This document shows positions 1 to 8,113 of a stretch of DNA of 49,326 nt, piece after piece (the stretch's first letter is position 1; each line of letters starts with the position of its first letter). Under the pieces are notes generated by a model. It was not told the DNA's origin, ran no database searches, and saw only the letters and a program-made list of their open reading frames with translations. The position numbers and the translations under genes were made by a program. Source of the DNA: Comamonas sp. lk (GTDB lineage: Bacteria > Pseudomonadota > Gammaproteobacteria > Burkholderiales > Burkholderiaceae_C); the NCBI GenBank assembly GCA_945875225.1, contig CAMCJY010000001.1, positions 1 to 49,326 of the forward strand. Direction: 5' to 3'.

Positions 1-1
1 T

Positions 2-664
2 ATCGGCTCGCAAATCACCGAAGAGGCGCCCTACCTGGATGCGGTAGACCGTATGCTTGATCTGGTGCAGGCGATTGAAGCGGCAGGCATTGCCTTGGAG
101 CATATTGATTTCGGCGGCGGCTTGGGCATTCAATACCAATACGAGGCGCCACCGGCGGCCGATGCGCTGTGGGCCAAATTGCTGCAAAAAATCGATGCGC
201 GCGGCTTGGTCGACCACACCTTGATGATCGAGCCGGGTCGCTCCTTGGTGGGTAATGCTGGCGTGTGCCTCACTGAAGTGCTCTACCTAAAGCCAGGCGA
301 GCAGAAAAACTTCTGCATCGTGGATGCCGCCATGAACGACTTGCCGCGCCCCGCCATGTACCAGGCTTACCATGCGATTGTTCCACTGGCGCAACCCAAA
401 ACCCCAGTTCCGGCTAGCGTGTATGACGTGGTCGGACCGGTATGCGAAAGCGGCGATTGGATTGGCCGGGATCGGACATTAGCGGTGCAGCCCGGCGAGC
501 GACTGGCGGTGATGTCCGCCGGGGCGTATTGCATGAGCATGGCCAGCAACTACAACACCCGCACCCGCGCCGCCGAGGTCTTGGTAGACGGCGACCGGGC
601 GACCGTCATCCGCCAGCGGGAGTCGCTTACGGATTTGTTCCGGGGCGAGCAGCTGTGCGCATGA
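2..664 (+). CDS. lysA: Diaminopimelate decarboxylase, 3' part (5' end outside window)
   Basis: The last step of lysine synthesis: PLP-dependent decarboxylation of meso-diaminopimelate to L-lysine in the cytoplasm. The frame is open from base 2 (IGSQITEEAPY), so the N-terminal part of the barrel lies outside the window. Family motifs visible are GGGLGIQY, EPGRSLVGNAG (phosphate and substrate region), CESGDWIG (the Cys-Glu that binds substrate at the dimer interface) and AGAYCMSMASNYN near the C-terminus. The 3' end overlaps the convergent msrQ gene by 38 bases. The family assignment is firm; only the missing 5' end limits it. Confidence 0.95.
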   Translation: MGSQITEEAPYLDAVDRMLDLVQAIEAAGIALEHIDFGGGLGIQYQYEAPPAADALWAKLLQKIDARGLVDHTLMIEPGRSLVGNAGVCLTEVLYLKPGEQKNFCIVDAAMNDLPRPAMYQAYHAIVPLAQPKTPVPASVYDVVGPVCESGDWIGRDRTLAVQPGERLAVMSAGAYCMSMASNYNTRTRAAEVLVDGDRATVIRQRESLTDLFRGEQLCA

Positions 665-1253
665 ATCGGCGGCGCAAGCGCCAGGCCAGCAAGACCCCGA
701 TGATGGCGGCATAAATCGCCACCTGGTCAAAGTTGCGCTTACCCGCGCGCATCCAGAAAAAATGCAAGATAGCCAGCAAGGCGATCAGATACACCGCCCG
801 GTGCAGACTACGCCAGCGCGCCGCGCCCATCCAGCGGATGGCCGCATTGAAAGACGTCAACGCAAGAGGAAGCAACAGCACCAAGGCCAGCAACCCGACA
901 AGAATAAAAGGGCGCTTGGGAATATCGAGCAGGATGTCTTCCCACTGCCCGCTCTGGTCCAGCCAGGCATAGGCGGCAAAATGCAATAGCGCATAGAAAA
1001 ATACAAACAGGCCCAGCATGCGGCGAAAACGGGCCAGGCCCACCCAGCCCATAGCCTCGCGCAAAGGAGTCACCAGCAAAAGCACACAGAGCATGCGCAG
1101 TGTCCACAGGCCGGTGCCGCGTAATAGCGCTTCAGCCGGATTAGCCCCTAGCGCATCCTGTAGCAAGGCAAATAGCAAATAAGCCAATGGCAGCAAGGCC
1201 AGCAGAAAAACACAGGGTTTGGCAAAGCGCCAAGCGAGGGCGCGCTGCATCAT
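627..1253 (-). CDS. msrQ: MsrQ, haem-binding membrane subunit of the periplasmic methionine sulfoxide reductase
   Basis: MsrQ (YedZ) is an inner-membrane b-type cytochrome that passes electrons from the quinone pool or flavins to MsrP for repair of oxidised methionines in periplasmic proteins. The 208-residue product is almost entirely hydrophobic with about six membrane spans and carries conserved His residues (for example in FFYALLHFAAYAW and LHRAVYLIALLAILHFFW) that fit haem ligation. It follows msrP by about 20 bases, the usual pairing. I chose the ATG at 1253; an in-frame TTG at 1265 is less likely. The 3' end overlaps lysA on the other strand. Confidence 0.9.
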   Translation of the reverse strand: MMQRALAWRFAKPCVFLLALLPLAYLLFALLQDALGANPAEALLRGTGLWTLRMLCVLLLVTPLREAMGWVGLARFRRMLGLFVFFYALLHFAAYAWLDQSGQWEDILLDIPKRPFILVGLLALVLLLPLALTSFNAAIRWMGAARWRSLHRAVYLIALLAILHFFWMRAGKRNFDQVAIYAAIIGVLLAWRLRRRFMRTAARPGTNP

Positions 1254-1274
1254 CAAGGCGGACAACAGCGGCGC

Positions 1275-2249
1275 TCAGTAGAACTTTTTCAAATCCAAGC
1301 CGGCGTACAACTGACCTACCTGCGCTTGGTAGCCGTTAAACATCAACGTCTTGCGCTTTTTGCCAAAAATGCCGTCTTCGCCGAGCCGCCGCTCGGTGGC
1401 CTGGCTCCAGCGCGGGTGATCCACTTCAGGGTTGACGTTGGAATAAAAGCCATACTCTTGCGGCGCGGCCTTGTTCCAGGCGGTGGCCGGTTGGCGCTCG
1501 CTAAAACGGATTTTGACAATGCTCTTGGCACTCTTAAATCCATATTTCCAGGGCACCACCAGACGCACTGGCGCGCCGTTCTGGTTGGGCAATATTTCGC
1601 CATACATGCCAAAGGCCAACAGCGTCAGCGGATGCATTGCCTCGTCCAAGCGCAAGCCCTCGGTATACGGCCAGTCCAGCGTGCGGCTACCCACAAAAGG
1701 CATGGTTTTGGGGTCCGCCAGGGTCACAAACTCCACATATTTAGCGCTACCCAATGGCTCTACCCGCTTGATCAGCTCAGCCAGCGAGTAGCCCACCCAG
1801 GGGATGACCATAGACCAGCCCTCGACGCAGCGCAGCCGGTAAATACGCTCCTCCATCGGGCTCAATGCCAGTAGGTCCTCCAAGGCCCAGCGTCCGGGTT
1901 TTTTAACCAGACCCTCAATATCCACCGTCCAGGGCGTAGTTTTCAGGGTGTGCGCATTGGCGGCCGGATCGGACTTGTCGGTGCCGAACTCGTAAAAATT
2001 GTTGTAGCCGGACGCATCTTTGTAAGCCGTCAGTTTGTCCATGGCCTGCGCACCTGGCAGCGCGCTAGTATTAAAAGGAAGCGGAGCCAATTTGCCAGGC
2101 CTTTGCGTCGGCGCAAGCGCTTGGGCTGCGCCGACGGAAGGCATGGTACCCAGGGCTAGGGCGCTGGTACTGGCGAGCAAATGACGTAGCGCGCCGCGGC
2201 GGCCTTGCACCCATTCGCGGGGGGTGATGTCAGAACTTTGAAGTTTCAC
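1275..2249 (-). CDS. msrP: MsrP, molybdopterin catalytic subunit of periplasmic methionine sulfoxide reductase
   Basis: MsrP (YedY) is a periplasmic Mo-molybdopterin enzyme that reduces methionine sulfoxide in exported proteins, with MsrQ as electron donor. The product begins KLQSSDITPREW, then has a Tat-type signal with twin Arg in GRRGALRHLLAS. The sulfite-oxidase-fold core follows, with the molybdenum-coordinating Cys in YRLRCVEGWSMVIPW. I chose the GTG at 2249 because a GGAG sits 5-8 nt upstream and family members start near this point; the frame also allows a TTG at 2282. It is followed by msrQ. A cytochrome c gene lies 70 bases upstream on the same strand. Confidence 0.93.
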   Translation of the reverse strand: MKLQSSDITPREWVQGRRGALRHLLASTSALALGTMPSVGAAQALAPTQRPGKLAPLPFNTSALPGAQAMDKLTAYKDASGYNNFYEFGTDKSDPAANAHTLKTTPWTVDIEGLVKKPGRWALEDLLALSPMEERIYRLRCVEGWSMVIPWVGYSLAELIKRVEPLGSAKYVEFVTLADPKTMPFVGSRTLDWPYTEGLRLDEAMHPLTLLAFGMYGEILPNQNGAPVRLVVPWKYGFKSAKSIVKIRFSERQPATAWNKAAPQEYGFYSNVNPEVDHPRWSQATERRLGEDGIFGKKRKTLMFNGYQAQVGQLYAGLDLKKFY

Positions 2250-2282
2250 AGGGGCTCCAGTCAAAAAACTATGCCGCCGCAA

Positions 2283-2301
2283 GCACCCTAGGGGCGGGTG
2301 C
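2283..2301 (-). other. Hairpin between the cytochrome c gene and msrP
   Basis: GCACCC (2283-2288) and GGGTGC (2296-2301) form a perfect 6-bp stem with a 7-nt loop in the 70-base gap between the two minus-strand genes. There is no U-run directly after it (six T occur about 14 nt further on), so it could be a weak terminator, a processing site, or nothing. Confidence 0.3.
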
Positions 2302-2319
2302 GCGCCAGACCAGGCACGC

Positions 2320-2952
2320 TTAACGCAAACCGGCCACGTAATCCGCTAGAGCCTTAATTTCGCGGTCATTGAGCTTGGCCGCAATCTGGCTCATTTGCAA
2401 GTTGTTTTTGCGCACACCATCACGGAACGCGGTCAACTGGGCCGCCGCATATTCGGCATGCTGGCCACCGATGCGCGGGTACTGCGCGGGGATGCCAGCA
2501 CCATTGGGGCTGTGGCAACCGGCACAGGCCGGCACTTGGCGGTCAGCGATGCCGCCGCGGTAAATTCTTTCGCCCAAAGCCACATTTTCTCTGTCCTTGG
2601 CAAAACCGGTCTTCGCGGCTTTGCTTTCCAGCCAGAAAGAGATATTGCGCATATCGTCTTCGGACAAGGTGCTGGCAAAACCCATCATGACGGCGTTGGC
2701 ACGCTTGCCAGATTTATATTCCTGAAGTTGTTTCACCAAATACTGGGGGTGCTGCTGCGCCAGTTTAGGGAATGTCGGCGTGCCCGAATTACCGTCTGCC
2801 CCATGGCAGGCCGCGCACACCGCGGTAAAGCTGGCTTCGCCTTTTGCCAGATCGGGTTTGGCGGCTTTGGCAGGCTCAGCGCCTTGGGCCGGGGCGAAGA
2901 ACGCGCTGGTAAGCATGGCTGCGACGAGAAACAATGCGGAAAACGACTTCAT
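2320..2952 (-). CDS. Di-haem cytochrome c (c4-like), periplasmic
   Basis: A 210-residue exported electron carrier. Residues 1-25 are a Sec signal peptide ending at AQGAE. Two class I cytochrome c domains follow, with haem-binding motifs CAACH (about 46-50) and CAGCH (about 143-147), and Met residues in AVMMGFA and NLQMSQIA placed to be distal ligands. Length and two-domain layout match cytochrome c4, which usually carries electrons from the bc1 complex to terminal oxidases. It lies upstream of msrP-msrQ on the same strand with a 70-base gap, so co-transcription is possible but not shown. It is divergent from engB. Confidence 0.9.
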   Translation of the reverse strand: MKSFSALFLVAAMLTSAFFAPAQGAEPAKAAKPDLAKGEASFTAVCAACHGADGNSGTPTFPKLAQQHPQYLVKQLQEYKSGKRANAVMMGFASTLSEDDMRNISFWLESKAAKTGFAKDRENVALGERIYRGGIADRQVPACAGCHSPNGAGIPAQYPRIGGQHAEYAAAQLTAFRDGVRKNNLQMSQIAAKLNDREIKALADYVAGLR

Positions 2953-2992
2953 GGTGCTAGGGCTCTTAAGTAGGGCAAAAACCCCGGCATTC

Positions 2993-2998
2993 TACAAT
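2993..2998 (+). promoter_or_regulatory. Candidate -10 element for engB
   Basis: TACAAT, a 5/6 match to TATAAT, lies 38 bases before the engB start codon in the divergent intergenic region. No good -35 hexamer is seen at 16-18 nt, so the call rests on the -10 alone. Confidence 0.35.
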
Positions 2999-3036
2999 GC
3001 GACCCTGGGCTTGCCCGCCACAACAACCACAAGCCC

Positions 3037-3756
3037 ATGACCATCCCACGCCTACCCACTCCGGCCCAGCCAGCCATCGCCGCCGCCGCGCCCAAGAGCG
3101 CGGCCCTGCAAGCGCTGGGCTGGTTGCACACGGCGCGATTTCTGACCACCGCGCCACAATTGCATTTTTTGCCGGAGTTGGACGTGCCGGAAATTGCTTT
3201 TGTCGGGCGCTCCAATGCCGGTAAATCCACCTGCATCAACACCTTAACCCAGCAAAAACAACTGGCTTTTGCTTCCAAACGCCCCGGGCGCACCCAGCAC
3301 ATCAACCTGTTTGCTTTGGGCAAACAAGGCGTAATGGACGCAGTGCTCACCGATTTGCCTGGCTATGGCTACGCGGCCGTGCCCAAGCAGGACAAGATCC
3401 GCTGGCAACAAGTCATGGCCAATTACCTGGTCACCCGGAAGAATTTGCAAGCTATTGTGCTGATGTGCGACCCACGCCACGGGATGACCGAATTGGACGA
3501 AATATTGCTCGACGTCATCCGCCCCCGGGTGGAAGAAGGTTTGAAATTCTTGGTGGTACTGACCAAGGCCGACAAACTGACCCGCAGCGAGGGCGCGAAA
3601 GTCTTGTCGATTACGAAGTTGCAAGCCGGCGGTGGTGAAGTGCGGCTTTTTTCTGCCACCAAGCGCACCGGCTTGGAGGCCGTGGCCACGCTTTTGTGGG
3701 AGTGGGCCCACCCTGCTAGCCTCGCGTCGCTGGCGCTTGAACCGACGGCTAGTTAA
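3037..3756 (+). CDS. engB: Ribosome biogenesis GTPase EngB/YihA/YsxC
   Basis: An essential TRAFAC-class GTPase needed for late large-ribosomal-subunit assembly. The 239-residue product carries G1 GRSNAGKS (57-64), the switch II/G3 DLPGYG (106-111) and G4 TKAD near residue 178, all spaced as in the family. About 35 extra N-terminal residues, rich in Ala and Pro, precede the conserved start of the domain (LGWLHTARFLTTAPQL). It stands alone, divergent from the cytochrome c gene and convergent with the acyltransferase pair. The ATG at 3037 has no clear Shine-Dalgarno, so a downstream start cannot be excluded. Confidence 0.93.
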   Translation: MTIPRLPTPAQPAIAAAAPKSAALQALGWLHTARFLTTAPQLHFLPELDVPEIAFVGRSNAGKSTCINTLTQQKQLAFASKRPGRTQHINLFALGKQGVMDAVLTDLPGYGYAAVPKQDKIRWQQVMANYLVTRKNLQAIVLMCDPRHGMTELDEILLDVIRPRVEEGLKFLVVLTKADKLTRSEGAKVLSITKLQAGGGEVRLFSATKRTGLEAVATLLWEWAHPASLASLALEPTAS

Positions 3757-3789
3757 CAACACGGTGTGTAGGCTATGTCAGAGCCTAGC

Positions 3790-4659
3790 CTAGCCTGAAG
3801 CGTAGATACTGGGCGCACCCGGCGGGCGCGTCTTAAAGCGCTTGTGTACCCAGTAATACTGAGCCGGGTCCTGGTCAATCCATTGCTCAATCCATTGGTT
3901 CATGCGCAAGGTGTCGGCTTGCAAGTCCTCGCTGGGGAAATCCGCCCACACATCGCTCAATCGGACTTCATAACCACCGGGAACCAGGCGGCTGACCAAG
4001 GTGCAGACGCGCGCGCGCCCAAGCTTGGCAAAACGCGCCAGCGTCGGCACGGTAGCGGCAGGCACGCCGTAAAACGGAACCCATAGCGCCCCCTCGGCGC
4101 CGAAATCCATATCCGGCGACAGGTGCAGCCGGATACCTTTGCGCAATCCGCGCAGCACCGGTTGGGGGCCGTCTTTGCGGGCAATCGAGTGCACCTTACC
4201 CGAACGATTGCGACCTCGCACCATCCATTCTTCGGCCCACACCTGGGTCAAGGGCACATAAATGCAAGCGGTGCTGATTTGCTGCAACTCGGTAATTACC
4301 ACGCCGCCAACATCCAGACCCACCATATGCGGTGCCAAAAATATCAAGGGCTCGGGGTTTTCCAGTTCGACCAGCGCCCCGTCAAAATGGATGCGTTCGC
4401 GCAGCAAGGGCACAGGCGCGTGCCATAACCAGGCGCGGTCCAGCAAAGCTTGGGCAAAAAGACGGAAGTGTCTGCGTGCAATAGCCCTGCGCTGCGCCAG
4501 GTCCAAGTGCCCAAAGCAGGCCGCAAGATTGGCCTGCACGACCGCGCGACGGCGACGGGCAAAGACATACAAGAGCATTCCCAGGGCGCTGCCTATAGCG
4601 CGCAAAACCGGCAGCGGCACATAAGCCAGCAACTGCATGACCCGGATCAAGGGGTTCAC
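3790..4659 (-). CDS. LpxL/HtrB-family acyltransferase (second of a pair)
   Basis: Member of the lysophospholipid/lipid A acyltransferase superfamily, which adds secondary acyl chains to Kdo-lipid A or a similar lipid at the inner membrane. The 289-residue product has an N-terminal hydrophobic anchor, the catalytic HX4D in PHMVGLD, and the family block LSPDMDFG. The GTG at 4659 is chosen because it overlaps the upstream gene's stop in a GTGA junction with GGGAG about 10 nt upstream; the frame is open for another 93 codons but those overlap the neighbour. Which chain each paralogue adds cannot be told from sequence alone. Confidence 0.85.
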   Translation of the reverse strand: MNPLIRVMQLLAYVPLPVLRAIGSALGMLLYVFARRRRAVVQANLAACFGHLDLAQRRAIARRHFRLFAQALLDRAWLWHAPVPLLRERIHFDGALVELENPEPLIFLAPHMVGLDVGGVVITELQQISTACIYVPLTQVWAEEWMVRGRNRSGKVHSIARKDGPQPVLRGLRKGIRLHLSPDMDFGAEGALWVPFYGVPAATVPTLARFAKLGRARVCTLVSRLVPGGYEVRLSDVWADFPSEDLQADTLRMNQWIEQWIDQDPAQYYWVHKRFKTRPPGAPSIYASG

Positions 4660-5492
4660 GCAAGCGGCTCCCGGCGGGGTTGCTTGAAGCGCTCGTAGCC
4701 CCACAAGTACTGGGCCGGGCATTGGCGCACCAAGCCCTCCATGGCGCTGTTGACCTGGGCCACCATGCAAGCCAGATCTGCTTGCAAGTCCACCTCCAGC
4801 TTGCAGGCATGGATGCAATAGCCCTGTCCCCAGGGCAAGCGCTCTCCCCAGGCCACAACCACATCGGCGCCGGTTTGCAAGACCAGTTTGGCAGCCAGGG
4901 TCATGGTGTAGGCCGGGCGGCCCCAGACCGGTGACCAAATGCCCATGCCCAAGGGCGGCACCTGGTCGGGCAAGAGGCCGACGGCCTCGCCCTTGCGCAA
5001 AGCCTTGAGCAATTTACGCACGCCCTGTAAATTGGTAGGCACGGTCAGCATGCCCTGGCGGCTGCGCGAGGCCTGCAGCATGGCCGCCAACCAAGCTTGG
5101 CGCGCCGGACGGTACAGCACCGTCATAGGCCCATAGCGCTCACCAAACAGCGCCGCCGCAGAGGGCGCTGTCACTTCAAAACAACCTAAGTGTGGGGTCA
5201 AAAAAATCACGCCGCGCCCGCTGGTGTAAGCGGCCTGAACCGCCTCTTGCCCGTTCCACTGTACCGGTACCGGCGCGCCAAACCACAAGCGGGGCGATTC
5301 CAACACGCTGCACCCGGCCTGCCCAATAGCGCCAAGGGCCTCGCGCCAGCCATAGCCGGCCTGCTGCAACTGGGTGTGAAAACGCTGGCGGTAATCCTGC
5401 GAAAACCCATAGCTCAAATAACCCAGCAGCCAACCGACACCGTGCAATAGCCACAGAGGGCAGCGCGCGAGCAGACGGATCAAAAATGGCAT
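4656..5492 (-). CDS. LpxL/HtrB-family acyltransferase (first of a pair)
   Basis: A 278-residue paralogue of the gene just downstream, with which it overlaps by 4 bases. It begins with a hydrophobic segment (LLARCPLWLLHGVGWLLGYL), has the catalytic HX4E motif in PHLGCFE and the family block LLPDQVPPLGMG. It probably acts with its neighbour in lipid A secondary acylation, giving one late acyltransferase for each of two chains; this is inferred from the tandem arrangement. The gene is divergent from metK, and the metK -10 candidate lies only about 10 bases from its start codon, so the two promoters must share DNA. Confidence 0.85.
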   Translation of the reverse strand: MPFLIRLLARCPLWLLHGVGWLLGYLSYGFSQDYRQRFHTQLQQAGYGWREALGAIGQAGCSVLESPRLWFGAPVPVQWNGQEAVQAAYTSGRGVIFLTPHLGCFEVTAPSAAALFGERYGPMTVLYRPARQAWLAAMLQASRSRQGMLTVPTNLQGVRKLLKALRKGEAVGLLPDQVPPLGMGIWSPVWGRPAYTMTLAAKLVLQTGADVVVAWGERLPWGQGYCIHACKLEVDLQADLACMVAQVNSAMEGLVRQCPAQYLWGYERFKQPRREPLA

Positions 5493-5502
5493 AGGGCTTT
5501 GC

Positions 5503-5508
5503 TAGAAT
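5503..5508 (+). promoter_or_regulatory. Candidate -10 element for metK
   Basis: TAGAAT (5/6 to consensus) lies 11 bases inside the 180-base gap between the divergent acyltransferase and metK. Transcription from here would give a metK 5' leader of about 155 nt containing all the hairpins described below. The -35 region is poor, which suggests an activator or a weak promoter. Confidence 0.4.
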
Positions 5509-5514
5509 GAAATG

Positions 5515-5639
5515 GTCGCCGAGTTAAACGAGCAACTTGCAGGGCGACGACATGATCGACCGGCATTGCCGGCCAATTGTGCCTTGTCCTTCGGGTCAAA
5601 TCTGCTAAAGCGTTCGCCAGCTCCCGGGATTGGCAACGC
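5515..5639 (+). promoter_or_regulatory. Structured metK 5' leader (candidate cis-regulatory RNA)
   Basis: Four hairpins follow one another. (1) GTCGCC 5515-5520 pairs with GGCGAC 5543-5548 and encloses AGTT/AACT. (2) CCGGC 5560-5564 pairs with GCCGG 5568-5572. (3) TTGTCC 5584-5589 and GGTCAA 5594-5599 close a UUCG tetraloop with one mismatch. (4) GCGTT-C-GCCA 5610-5619 pairs with TGGCAACGC 5631-5639, nine pairs with a one-base bulge. The start codon and GGAGAG site lie about 22-33 nt beyond. The position in front of an S-adenosylmethionine synthetase gene suggests feedback control, but I cannot match it to a known SAM or SAH riboswitch. Confidence 0.45.
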
Positions 5640-5671
5640 ATGTCAACCTCACATTTTTTAGGAGAGCAACC

Positions 5672-6850
5672 ATGGCGAACGATTTTCTTTTTACCTCCGA
5701 GTCGGTGTCCGAAGGACATCCCGACAAAGTATCCGACCAGATTTCGGATGCGATTTTGGACGCGATTTTCAAGCAAGACCCCAAGTCCCGCGTCGCCGCG
5801 GAAACCCTGTGCAACACCGGTCTGGTGGTGCTGGCCGGCGAGATCACCACCAATGCGCATGTGGATTACATACAGGTGGCACGCGATACCATCAAGCGCA
5901 TCGGATACGACAACACCGAATACGGTATTGACTACAAGGGCTGCGCCGTGCTGGTCGCCTACGACAAGCAATCCAATGACATCGCCCAAGGCGTGGACCA
6001 CGCCAGTGACGACCACCTCAACACCGGCGCCGGTGACCAGGGCCTGATGTTTGGCTACGCCTGCAACGAAACGCCCGAGCTGATGCCCGCGCCGATTTAC
6101 TATGCCCACCGCCTGGTCGAGCGCCAGGCCCAGTTGCGCAAAGACGGGCGCCTGCCGTTTTTGCGTCCGGATGCCAAAAGCCAGGTGACCATGCGCTACG
6201 TCAACGGCAAGCCGCATAGCATTGACACCGTCGTGCTGTCCAGCCAGCACAGCCCTGAGATGAGCAATGGCGCGACCATGAAGCAAGAATTCATCGACGC
6301 GGTGATCGAAGAAATCATCAAACCGGTCTTGCCCAAAGAGTGGCTGAAAGACACCCGCTACCTGGTCAATCCCACCGGCCGCTGTGTGGTCGGCGGGCCG
6401 CAAGGCGACTGCGGCCTGACCGGACGCAAAATCATTGTGGACACCTATGGCGGCGCCTGCCCGCACGGCGGCGGCGCGTTCTCCGGTAAAGATCCCACCA
6501 AGGTGGATCGCTCCGCAGCCTATGCCGCGCGCTATGTGGCCAAGAACATTGTGGCGGCCGGTCTGGCCCCCCAATGCCAGATCCAGGTGGCCTATGCCAT
6601 TGGCGTGGCCAAGCCCATGAACGTTACGGTCTATACCGAAGGCACCGGTGTGATTTCTGACGAAAAAATCGCCGCCCTGGTCAGTGAATATTTTGACCTG
6701 CGCCCCAAAGGCATCATCCAGATGCTAGACCTGCTACGCCCGATTTACGAGAAAACCGCGTCCTACGGCCACTTCGGCCGTGAAGAACCCGAATTCACCT
6801 GGGAACGTACGGACAAAGCGAGCGCGCTGCGTGCAGCGGCAGGCTTGTAA
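5672..6850 (+). CDS. metK: S-adenosylmethionine synthetase
   Basis: Makes S-adenosylmethionine from methionine and ATP. The 392-residue product has the family hallmarks ESVSEGHPDKVSDQISD near the N-terminus, GAGDQGLMFGYA (ATP/methionine site), and the P-loop-like GGGAFSGKDPTKVDRSAAY in the C-terminal half. The ATG at 5672 is chosen because GGAGAG lies 5-10 nt upstream and the protein then starts MANDFLFTSESV like its homologues; an in-frame ATG at 5630 would fall inside the leader hairpins. A GT9 glycosyltransferase gene follows after 12 bases and may be co-transcribed. Confidence 0.97.
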   Translation: MANDFLFTSESVSEGHPDKVSDQISDAILDAIFKQDPKSRVAAETLCNTGLVVLAGEITTNAHVDYIQVARDTIKRIGYDNTEYGIDYKGCAVLVAYDKQSNDIAQGVDHASDDHLNTGAGDQGLMFGYACNETPELMPAPIYYAHRLVERQAQLRKDGRLPFLRPDAKSQVTMRYVNGKPHSIDTVVLSSQHSPEMSNGATMKQEFIDAVIEEIIKPVLPKEWLKDTRYLVNPTGRCVVGGPQGDCGLTGRKIIVDTYGGACPHGGGAFSGKDPTKVDRSAAYAARYVAKNIVAAGLAPQCQIQVAYAIGVAKPMNVTVYTEGTGVISDEKIAALVSEYFDLRPKGIIQMLDLLRPIYEKTASYGHFGREEPEFTWERTDKASALRAAAGL

Positions 6851-6862
6851 AACAACAAACGC

Positions 6863-8113
6863 ATGAAGCTGCAGACACAACGCCTGATAGACCGCTGGCT
6901 GGGCCAGTTGCTATGTGGCCTGGTGTCGGGCTGGGTGCAGCTCTGCGGTTTATGGCGCAAGCCTGCGGTGATGCCGCAGGATGCGCGACATATTCTGGTC
7001 ATCCTGTTGTCGGAAATGGGCAGCATCGTCTTAGCCGGTCCGATGTTTGCCGCGCTACGCCAGCGCTACCCGCAAGCGGCCATCCACATTCTGCAACTGA
7101 AAAAAAACCAAGAAGTCACTCGCTTGCTGTCGCTTACCGAAGCAGCCCACATGCATACGATCGACGACAGCGGCGGCCTTGCGCTGGTGGGCGACATCCT
7201 GCGCGTGAGCGCACAACTGCGCGCTTTGGGTGTTGACGCGGTTATCGACTGCGAATTGTTTTCGCGCGTCAGCGCGCTGCTGTCCTTTGCCTGCGGCGCC
7301 CAGGTGCGCAGCGGTTTTACCCCGCATACGCAGGAAGGCCTGTACCGGGGCAGCTTTATTACGCATGCGATTCCCTACAACCCTTACCAGCACATCAGCT
7401 TGCAATTTTTATCGCTGGTCGATGCCCTGCAGGCGGACAGCCTACCGCGCAATAAAGCGGCGCCCATCCGGGCGGTACCCCAAGACAGTGCTTTGTCCGT
7501 ACCGTTTACGCCCGAAGAACTTTTGGCTTACCAGGACACATTGGGGCAGGACCATCCGGCCACCCAAGCCAAACGCCTGGTGCTCCTGTATGCCGGTGGC
7601 GGAATCCTGCCCGAGCGCGCCTGGCCGCAAGCGCACTATGCGCGCGTGGCGCAAGGGCTGTGTCACAAGGGTTACGCGGTCGGCTTGATTGGCCTCAAAG
7701 ACGATGCCGCTTTAGCGCAACATCTGAAGACCCAGGTCGGCAGTGATTTATGCATTGACCTGACCGGCTATACCCGCAGCATCCGCGAGCTCTTGATGTT
7801 GTTTTATGCCGCCGATTTGCTCATTACCAACGACGGCGGTCCTGGCCATTTCGCCACCTTGACGCCGATCCAAACCATGGTTTTTTTCGGACCCGAAACC
7901 GGCAAGCTGTATGGACCGCTAGGCAAGCGCAGTGTGGTGCTTGAATCGGGTATCGCCTGCTCGCCCTGCCTGAGCGCCTACAACCACCGCCTGACCTTTT
8001 GCGATGGCGACAACCAGTGCCTCAAACGCATTACGCCGGATCCGGTGCTGGACCAGGCGCTGGCCTTTTTGCAAGCGCAGTGCGGTGCGCAGGTGGCGGC
8101 GCCCGGCGCATGA
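6863..8113 (+). CDS. Glycosyltransferase family 9 (heptosyltransferase-like)
   Basis: GT9 enzymes transfer heptose or related sugars from nucleotide donors to LPS core at the cytoplasmic face of the inner membrane. The 416-residue product has the N-terminal Rossmann segment HILVILLSEMGSIVLAGPM and the C-terminal donor-site block LLITNDGGPGHFATL followed by FFGPETGKLYGP, both typical of the family. A Cys-containing stretch (GIACSPCLSAYNHR...CDGDNQC) resembles that in a subset of GT9 proteins. It overlaps the next gene by 4 bases (ATGA), so it is the first gene of a small glycan cassette after metK. The exact sugar and acceptor are unknown. Confidence 0.8.
   Translation: MKLQTQRLIDRWLGQLLCGLVSGWVQLCGLWRKPAVMPQDARHILVILLSEMGSIVLAGPMFAALRQRYPQAAIHILQLKKNQEVTRLLSLTEAAHMHTIDDSGGLALVGDILRVSAQLRALGVDAVIDCELFSRVSALLSFACGAQVRSGFTPHTQEGLYRGSFITHAIPYNPYQHISLQFLSLVDALQADSLPRNKAAPIRAVPQDSALSVPFTPEELLAYQDTLGQDHPATQAKRLVLLYAGGGILPERAWPQAHYARVAQGLCHKGYAVGLIGLKDDAALAQHLKTQVGSDLCIDLTGYTRSIRELLMLFYAADLLITNDGGPGHFATLTPIQTMVFFGPETGKLYGPLGKRSVVLESGIACSPCLSAYNHRLTFCDGDNQCLKRITPDPVLDQALAFLQAQCGAQVAAPGA

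Noticed and set aside
4660..4938. N-terminal extension of the second acyltransferase by 93 codons
   Set aside because: It would overlap the first acyltransferase in another frame; the GTGA junction with a ribosome site at 4659 gives the normal family length.
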